Assembly (NCBI GenBank): GCA_964595785.1
Contig: CAZQRO010000064.1
Coordinates: 1-11,728 of the forward strand
Length of the DNA: 11,728 bases
Origin: Bovifimicola sp964595785
Lineage (GTDB): Bacteria > Bacillota > Clostridia > Lachnospirales > Lachnospiraceae
Reading direction: 5' to 3'
Shown here: piece by piece, positions 6,786-11,728 of the stretch
How the letters are laid out: each line of letters begins with the position of its first letter
How positions within the stretch are numbered: the stretch's first letter is position 1
Position numbers and translations under genes: made by a program
Notes under the pieces: generated by a model
Databases searched by the model: none
Told to the model about the DNA's origin: nothing
The model's input: only the letters and a program-made list of their open reading frames with translations

Positions 6786-8216
6786 TTAAACATTAATTGT
6801 TGCTGTCATTCCAAGGATTTCTTTATTATGTGTAAGAATCGGATTAATAACCTCGCTTAAGAATTCATCGACCTGTTCCTTTGAACGTCCGACGTATTTT
6901 GAAGGATCCATAGACTTCTTTAAATCCTCAAGACTCATGCCAAACTTATCATCAGCAGCAATGAGTTCTAACAGGTTATTATCAAGTCCTTCTTCTTTAA
7001 CATTCTTACCTGCTATCATGGAAAGTTTTCTGATTTCTTCATGTAATTCCTGTCTGTCTCCACCTGCTTTAACAGCGTCCATCATAATATTCTCTGTAGC
7101 CATGAATGGTAACTCAGACATAAGTCTCTTCTCTATAACCTTAGGGTATACTACAAGTCCATCAACTACATTCAGATACAAATCAAGTATTCCATCTATT
7201 GCAAGGAAAGCTTCAGGCACGCTTATTCTCTTATTAGCTGAATCATCAAGTGTTCTCTCAAACCACTGTGTTGCAGAAGTAATTGCAGGATTAAGTGCAT
7301 CCACCATTACATAGTTAGCAAGTGAAGCAATTCTCTCACTTCTCATTGGATTTCTCTTATAAGCCATTGCCGATGAACCAATCTGGTTCTTCTCAAACGG
7401 TTCTTCGACTTCTTTCAAATGCTGTAATAATCTTATATCATTAGAGAATTTATGAGCGCTGGCTGCAATTCCTGCTAATACATTCAATACTCTTGTATCA
7501 ATTTTTCTTGTATAAGTCTGTCCTGAAACAGGCTGACATTTTTCAAATCCCATTTTCTTTGCAATCATAGGGTCAATCTGCCTGATTTTATCCTGGTCAC
7601 CTTCGAATAATTCAAGAAAACTTGCCTGAGTTCCTGTCGTTCCCTTTGAACCTAAGAGTTTCATATTGCCAATAATATAATCAATATCTTCTAAATCCAC
7701 AACCAATTCATTCATCCATAAAGTTGCACGTTTACCAACTGTTGTAGGCTGTGCAGGCTGAAAATGTGTAAAAGCAAGTGTAGGCTGTGCCTTGTATTCA
7801 TCAGCAAATTTAGCAAGTTCAGCAATAACATTTACCAATTTATTTCTAACTAATTTAAGTGCTTCAGTCATTACGATAATGTCTGTATTATCACCAACAT
7901 AACATGAAGTTGCTCCTAAATGGATAATTCCCTTAGCCTTTGGACACTGAACACCATATGCATATACATGTGACATAACGTCATGTCTTACTAACGCTTC
8001 TCTTTCTTTTGCAACATCATAGTTGATATCATCTACATGCTCTTTTAGTTCTGCAATCTGCTCATCAGTAATGTTAAGACCTAATTCTTTCTCTGTTTCA
8101 GCCAATGCTATCCATAATTTTCTCCATGTTCTAAACTTCATGTCAGGTGAAAAAATATACTGCATTTCCTTACTGGCATATCTCTCTGACAATGGACTTT
8201 GATACTTATCGTACAT
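6786..8216 (-). CDS. purB: Adenylosuccinate lyase
   Basis: PurB removes fumarate from SAICAR and from adenylosuccinate, so it acts in both the IMP pathway and the IMP-to-AMP branch in the cytoplasm. The 476-residue protein belongs to the fumarase/aspartase superfamily. The superfamily signature is seen as GSSAMAYKRNP (280-290), with the mobile catalytic serine loop. HLGATSCYVGDNTD (99-112) and THFQPAQPTT with H151 are the other active-site regions. The length matches the family type that starts MYDKYQSPL. The ATG at 8214-8216 is preceded by AAAAGGAG with 7 nt spacing. It lies 36 bp after purF, so the two are very likely co-transcribed. The stop is TAA. No frameshift or missing motif is seen. 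Confidence 0.95.
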   Translation of the reverse strand: MYDKYQSPLSERYASKEMQYIFSPDMKFRTWRKLWIALAETEKELGLNITDEQIAELKEHVDDINYDVAKEREALVRHDVMSHVYAYGVQCPKAKGIIHLGATSCYVGDNTDIIVMTEALKLVRNKLVNVIAELAKFADEYKAQPTLAFTHFQPAQPTTVGKRATLWMNELVVDLEDIDYIIGNMKLLGSKGTTGTQASFLELFEGDQDKIRQIDPMIAKKMGFEKCQPVSGQTYTRKIDTRVLNVLAGIAASAHKFSNDIRLLQHLKEVEEPFEKNQIGSSAMAYKRNPMRSERIASLANYVMVDALNPAITSATQWFERTLDDSANKRISVPEAFLAIDGILDLYLNVVDGLVVYPKVIEKRLMSELPFMATENIMMDAVKAGGDRQELHEEIRKLSMIAGKNVKEEGLDNNLLELIAADDKFGMSLEDLKKSMDPSKYVGRSKEQVDEFLSEVINPILTHNKEILGMTATINV

Positions 8217-8252
8217 ATTGATTCTCCTTTTCTAAAAAGCTTTTTATATTTT

Positions 8253-9713
8253 CTATGACTCATATTCTCCGCGAATATCTTCTGTCGGTGGTTTCATAGG
8301 ATATTTGGCATTAAAACATCCTGTACAAATAGGAAGTCCTGATACCATTTGTGTCAATCTCTCTATATTAAGATAGCCAAGCGAATTTGCTCCTATTATC
8401 ATGCTAATCTCTTCTATGGTTCTGTTATGAGCTATTAACTGTTCCTTACATGGAATATCTGTTCCAAAATAGCATTCATTTAGAAACGGAGGTGAACTGA
8501 TTCTTACATGTACTTCCGTTGCACCGGCTTCCTTAAGCATTCCAACTATCCTGTCACTTGTGGTTCCTCTTACAATTGAATCATCAATCATAACCACACG
8601 TTTGCCATTAACGGCTTCCTTTAACACATTTAACTTAACCCTTACACTTGACTCTCTGCTGCTTTGCTTTGGTTTAATAAATGTTCTTCCAACATAACCA
8701 TTTTTAACAAATGCAGTTCCATATGGAATACCTGATTCTAATGAAAATCCAAGTGCGGCAGCATTACCTGACTCCGGAACCCCCACTACTAAGTCGGCTT
8801 CTACAGGATGATCAATTGCTAAATATCTTCCTGCCATAATCCTTGAATGATAAACTGAGATACCATCTATTATACTGTCCGGTCTTGCAAAGTAGATATA
8901 TTCAAAAATACATCTTGCTTCTTTTTCCTTTGGAAGGCATAAAGACGTATCAGAAATTATCCTGCCATCTGTAATTGTAACAATCTCTCCCGGAAGCACA
9001 TCTCTTACAAATTCCGCACCGATTGTATCTAATGCACATGTCTCTGATGCAAGAATAAAAGCATTATCTCTTCTTCCTATACATAAAGGCTTGAAACCAT
9101 ATGGATCTCTTGCTCCGATTAACTTTCTAGGACTCATTACTATTAATGAATATGCACCTTTTATTTTACCAACAGTAACCCTTACAGCCTTTTCAACTGA
9201 ACCGCTGTTAATTCTTGCCCGTGCAATAAGGTATGCTATTACTTCTGAGTCAATAGTTGTCTGGAAAATTGCACCTGTATATTCTAACTCTTTACTAAGT
9301 TCTAATGCATTAATCAGATTACCATTATGTGCAAGACCAAGTATGCCCTTTACATAATTAAGAACTAGTGGCTGCGCATTTTCTCTGGTACTGCTCCCCG
9401 CCGTTGAATAACGGGTATGACCTACACCAATGTTACCCTTTAACTTCTCAAGGGTCTAAGGTTCAAACACTTCATTTACAAGTCCCATATCCTTGTGAAC
9501 ACTAACTTTTCCTTTAGGCCCCTCTGTGTCACTAACAGCTATCCCGCAGCTTTCCTGCCCTCTGTGCTGAAGTGCAAAAAGTCCGTAATATATTGATGAA
9601 GCTACATTATTACCATCAAAATCATACATACCAAATACACCACATTCTTCATGTAATGCATCATCGGTATCCGGTGCTACTGTGAAATTCTTAATTTCAT
9701 GTATATCTTTCAT
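8253..9713 (-). pseudogene. purF: Amidophosphoribosyltransferase interrupted by one in-frame TAG
   Basis: PurF makes phosphoribosylamine from PRPP and glutamine, the first committed step of purine synthesis. One continuous 486-codon frame runs from ATG (9711-9713, AAAGGAG 10 nt upstream) to TAG at 8253-8255. A single TAG at 9456-9458 interrupts it at codon 86, between NEVFEP and TLEKLKGNIG. Everything else is normal: a 23-residue propeptide and catalytic C24 (EECGVFG), R in LQHRGQES, HNGN, TTIDSE, the PRPP loop VVMIDDSIVRGTT (373-385), and [4Fe-4S] ligands C268, C414, C463 and C466. The lost codon was probably GAG (Glu), one G-to-T change away. Translation would yield an 85-residue stub. The next in-frame ATG (9135-9137) has no ribosome binding site and would lack the glutaminase domain. 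Other genes here use TAG as an ordinary stop, so recoding is unlikely. Sequencing error, recent mutation or suppression remain open. Confidence 0.88.
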
Positions 9714-9723
9714 GTTGTCTGTG

Positions 9724-9750
9724 CTCCTTTAAGTTTATTATTATAAACCT
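9724..9750 (-). promoter_or_regulatory. purF ribosome binding site with adjoining leader hairpin
   Basis: On the minus strand AAAGGAG (9724-9730) lies 10 nt before the purF ATG. Immediately upstream, AGGTTTAT and ATAAACTT (9731-9750) can form an 8-bp hairpin with one G-U pair and a 4-nt loop, its base touching the ribosome binding site. Further upstream TTCAGA (9794-9799 on the minus strand) could pair with TCTGAA (9776-9781). I recognise no known purine riboswitch or PurR box in this leader of about 90 nt. Confidence 0.4.
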
Positions 9751-9809
9751 AAATGCTTAATTAACCGCTTCCCATTTCAGAACCAGACCTAACTCTGAAT
9801 AACAGATAA

Positions 9810-9838
9810 ATTATAATACAATCTATTATTAAAATCAA
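9810..9838 (-). promoter_or_regulatory. Sigma-A promoter of the purF-purB genes
   Basis: Read on the minus strand, -35 TTGATT (9833-9838) and a perfect -10 TATAAT (9810-9815) are 17 bp apart. Transcription would start near 9803 and leave a leader of about 90 nt before purF. It is back to back with the PilZ-gene promoter at 9886-9914, which reads the other way. Confidence 0.75.
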
Positions 9839-9885
9839 ATTAATTTTCCTGCATAAGATATTCTTTGTATAAGTTTGCAAAAATC

Positions 9886-9914
9886 TTGAATAATGTGTAA
9901 ATAACTTGTATAAT
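9886..9914 (+). promoter_or_regulatory. Sigma-A promoter of the PilZ gene
   Basis: TTGAAT (9886-9891) and a perfect TATAAT (9909-9914) are spaced by 17 bp, 40 bp before the ATG. AAAGGAG at 9941-9947 with 7 nt spacing provides the ribosome binding site. Confidence 0.75.
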
Positions 9915-9954
9915 ATATCCAAGAAAATATTGTGAAAGTCAAAGGAGAAAATAT

Positions 9955-10323
9955 ATGCCTGAAAATGAAAAACGTCGTTTCAAACGAATGAATGTGGATT
10001 TAAAACTTAAAATATCAAAGCTTTTTAACCAGGACAACGTTATAATCACCGATGTGGATGCACCTATTGAAGTTATTGATATTTCTAAAGGCGGCATCGG
10101 TTTCATCACATCTTCCACTCTTCCTATGGGATATTTCTTTAATGCGAAAATCCAGCTTGGTGACGAAGATTCTATGTTATACACAGTTGTCAAGATAGTA
10201 AGAAGCAGATTATCTGATGATGAAAAATCCACAAACTATGGTGCTGAATTCATTGGTCTTGCACCAATTCTTGATTTTATATTTGATGAATACGAGGCTG
10301 CTATAGAAAATACTGTTAATTAA
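9955..10323 (+). CDS. Single-domain PilZ protein, probable c-di-GMP receptor
   Basis: This is a small cytoplasmic protein of 122 residues made almost entirely of one PilZ domain. Both c-di-GMP-binding motifs are present. RRFKR gives the RxxxR arm (R7-R11). DISKGG (42-47) gives the D/N-x-S-x-x-G motif at the start of the beta barrel, followed by IGF. YGAEFIGL near residue 95 is the usual late strand of the barrel. There is no signal peptide, membrane helix or output domain, so it would act by binding a partner once c-di-GMP is bound. In this group such proteins often influence motility or surface polysaccharide, but no partner is nearby. It is a single-gene transcript, with its own promoter and a strong terminator 27 bp after the stop. 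The divergent purF promoter is the only regulatory neighbour. Confidence 0.88.
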   Translation: MPENEKRRFKRMNVDLKLKISKLFNQDNVIITDVDAPIEVIDISKGGIGFITSSTLPMGYFFNAKIQLGDEDSMLYTVVKIVRSRLSDDEKSTNYGAEFIGLAPILDFIFDEYEAAIENTVN

Positions 10324-10349
10324 GCATTATGGTAAAGTTATTACTTCAG

Positions 10350-10377
10350 GCGCCACATTATGTGGCGCTTATTTTTT
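10350..10377 (+). terminator. Intrinsic terminator of the PilZ gene
   Basis: GCGCCACA and TGTGGCGC form a perfect GC-rich 8-bp stem with a TTA loop. TTA and six T residues follow directly. It works in the plus direction only. gatB converges from the right and ends at 10456, with no comparable T-run hairpin of its own in the gap. Confidence 0.93.
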
Positions 10378-10455
10378 GATTATTCAAGGCCGGATTGGCA
10401 TTGTTCTTTTCTGAATCAATCTCGAAAAGTTTTCTGTTTGCATGGCTCTGAACAG

Positions 10456-11728
10456 TTATAAAAGTTCTTTTAATATCTTGTTAATGATTCCCGGATTAGC
10501 TTTGCCTTTTGTTGCCTTCATTGCCTGTCCAACTAAAAATCCAATTGCCTTTTCTCTGCCATTATGATAATCTTCCACAGACTGCGGATTGTTTGCCACT
10601 ATTTCCTCAAGTATCTTTTTTAGCCCACTCTCGTCATTATCCATTTTAAGTCCATGTTCTTCAATATATGCTTCAGGGTTAATATCATCTGTAAAAACTT
10701 TTTCAAATACCTCTTTTGCAACGGAACTGTTGACTGTTCCGTCATCTATTAATTTAATGAGTTTAGCAAAATTCTTTGGTGAAAACTCAATATCTTCTGC
10801 GTCCATTTCATGTTCTTTAAGCAGACGCATTGTTTCACCCATAAGATAATTACTTACCTTCTTTGCATTAGCTCCCAGACTTACAGTCTCTTCGAAAATA
10901 TCTGCAAGCTTCTTCGCAGATGTGATAATTCCCGCATCATATTCAGGAATTTCATACTCTTTTAAATATCTTGCCATTTTTTCATCTCTGAATTCAGGCT
11001 GATTACCTTTTACTTTAGCAAACCATTCATCACTAATAATGATAGGTACAAGGTCCGGTTCAGGAAAATATCTGTAGTCCTGCGCATCTTCCTTTGAACG
11101 CATCGGATAAGAATATTCTTTGTTATCGTCCCATCTTCTTGTCTCCTGAATAACCTTTTCACCAGATTCTATCAAATCAATCTGCCTTGTTTTTTCATTT
11201 TCTATGGCTCTCGATATCGCCTTAAATGAATTCAGATTCTTCATCTCTGTTCTTGTACCGAATTCAGCTGCACCCACTTCTCTCACAGATAAGTTCACAT
11301 CTGCTCTCATTGAGCCTTCATTAAGTTTGCAGTCAGATGCTCCGAGGTACCGGATTATTAACCTGAGTTTCTCTAAATATGCAATAACTTCTTCTGCTGA
11401 ACGCATATCAGGTTCAGATACTATTTCGATAAGAGGAACACCCGAACGGTTATAATCAACTAATGAACAATCTTCCCATTCATCATGGATTAACTTTCCG
11501 GCATCCTCTTCCATATGAATCTCATGAATTCCCACTTTCTTCCTACCCTCATTACCTTCTATTTCCACATATCCGTTTCTGCAAATAGGAAGGTATAACT
11601 GGGAAATCTGGTAATTCTGCGGATTATCAGGATAGAAATAATTCTTTCGGTCAAATTTGCAGTGCTGGTTAATCTGGCAGTTCACAGCCAGGCCTACTGC
11701 AAGAGCATACTCCACCACCTGTTTGTTT
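10456..11728 (-). CDS. gatB: Aspartyl/glutamyl-tRNA amidotransferase subunit B (5' end outside the window)
   Basis: GatB is the kinase/transamidase subunit of GatCAB, which turns Glu-tRNA(Gln) and often Asp-tRNA(Asn) into Gln- and Asn-tRNA in bacteria lacking the direct synthetases. About 424 codons are visible; the frame stays open to the right edge (NKQVVEYALAVG), so roughly 50 N-terminal residues are missing, judged from the usual length near 475. The apparent GTG at 11716-11718 is internal, not the start. Family motifs seen include FDRKNYFYPDNPQNYQISQ, IHMEEDAGK, SEPDMRS and YRYFPEPDL in the catalytic domain. The C-terminal helical and YqeY-like tRNA-binding domains follow, ending KANPGIINKILKELL before TAA. 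gatC and gatA would be expected just upstream, beyond the right edge. Nothing looks broken. Confidence 0.95.
   Translation of the reverse strand, partial: NKQVVEYALAVGLAVNCQINQHCKFDRKNYFYPDNPQNYQISQLYLPICRNGYVEIEGNEGRKKVGIHEIHMEEDAGKLIHDEWEDCSLVDYNRSGVPLIEIVSEPDMRSAEEVIAYLEKLRLIIRYLGASDCKLNEGSMRADVNLSVREVGAAEFGTRTEMKNLNSFKAISRAIENEKTRQIDLIESGEKVIQETRRWDDNKEYSYPMRSKEDAQDYRYFPEPDLVPIIISDEWFAKVKGNQPEFRDEKMARYLKEYEIPEYDAGIITSAKKLADIFEETVSLGANAKKVSNYLMGETMRLLKEHEMDAEDIEFSPKNFAKLIKLIDDGTVNSSVAKEVFEKVFTDDINPEAYIEEHGLKMDNDESGLKKILEEIVANNPQSVEDYHNGREKAIGFLVGQAMKATKGKANPGIINKILKELL

Noticed and set aside
8233..8246. Palindrome TAAAAAGCTTTTTA between purF and purB
   Set aside because: It consists mainly of A and T tracts and lies just before the purB ribosome binding site. 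It is too AT-rich to act as a terminator and does not break the evident co-transcription.
9091..9357. Plus-strand open frame of 88 codons inside purF
   Set aside because: It is antisense to the stretch between the amber codon and the PRT domain of purF. The minus strand translates there into clear PurF sequence, while the plus frame has no ribosome binding site or recognisable domain.
9456..9458. TAG recoding (for example pyrrolysine) as an explanation for the purF interruption
   Set aside because: TAG serves as the normal terminal codon of three genes in this window, and PurF needs no special residue at that surface position. A point mutation or an error is simpler.
10385..10444. 19-codon minus-strand frame (MQTENFSRL...) just after gatB
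   Set aside because: It has only a weak ribosome binding site, a very short length and no recognisable feature; chance is the better explanation.
1..11728. CRISPR arrays, insertion sequences, prophage or defence genes
   Set aside because: No regularly spaced direct repeats, transposase, integrase, nuclease or toxin-antitoxin pair could be seen on either strand.

Overview
The window looks like chromosomal DNA of a low-GC Firmicute, most plausibly a gut-type Clostridium relative in or near the Lachnospiraceae. The grounds are AT-rich intergenic DNA, strong AGGAGG-type ribosome binding sites, sigma-A promoters with near-consensus boxes, and the character of the glgB, LysR, purB and PilZ proteins. 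The family assignment is inference from protein style; no search was run. I saw no tRNA, rRNA, CRISPR array, insertion sequence or prophage gene.

Layout. (1) 1-3980, plus strand: a promoter with a TetR-type operator, then one long reading frame that encodes a TetR-family regulator joined in frame to a complete GH13 alpha-amylase-type glucosidase, then glgB (glycogen branching enzyme). This is an alpha-glucan/glycogen module with its own repressor. The amylase half also has its own good ribosome binding site and ATG, so two separate proteins may be made. (2) 3981-4244: convergent intergenic DNA dominated by a roughly 113-bp imperfect inverted repeat. (3) 9713-4245, minus strand: purF, purB, a second PurF-like gene and a LysR regulator. 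purF carries one in-frame amber codon at codon 86 and is otherwise intact. The PurF-like paralog keeps the PRPP site and four cluster-type cysteines but has glycine where the catalytic N-terminal cysteine should be. Between the paralog and lysR lies a compact structured stretch with two strong hairpins and a frameshifted small reading frame. (4) 9714-9954: divergent promoters for purF (minus) and a PilZ c-di-GMP receptor gene (plus). The PilZ gene ends in a textbook intrinsic terminator. (5) 10456-11728, minus strand: gatB, running off the right edge.

How the genes fit together. The left module trims and branches alpha-1,4-glucans inside the cell, probably under autoregulated TetR control. 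The right module covers the first committed step of purine synthesis (PurF) and two later steps (PurB). The most noteworthy points are the regulator-enzyme fusion, the nonsense-interrupted purF beside a PurF paralog without a catalytic cysteine, and the two structured intergenic elements. I did not find convincing evidence of a wholly new defence or mobile system.
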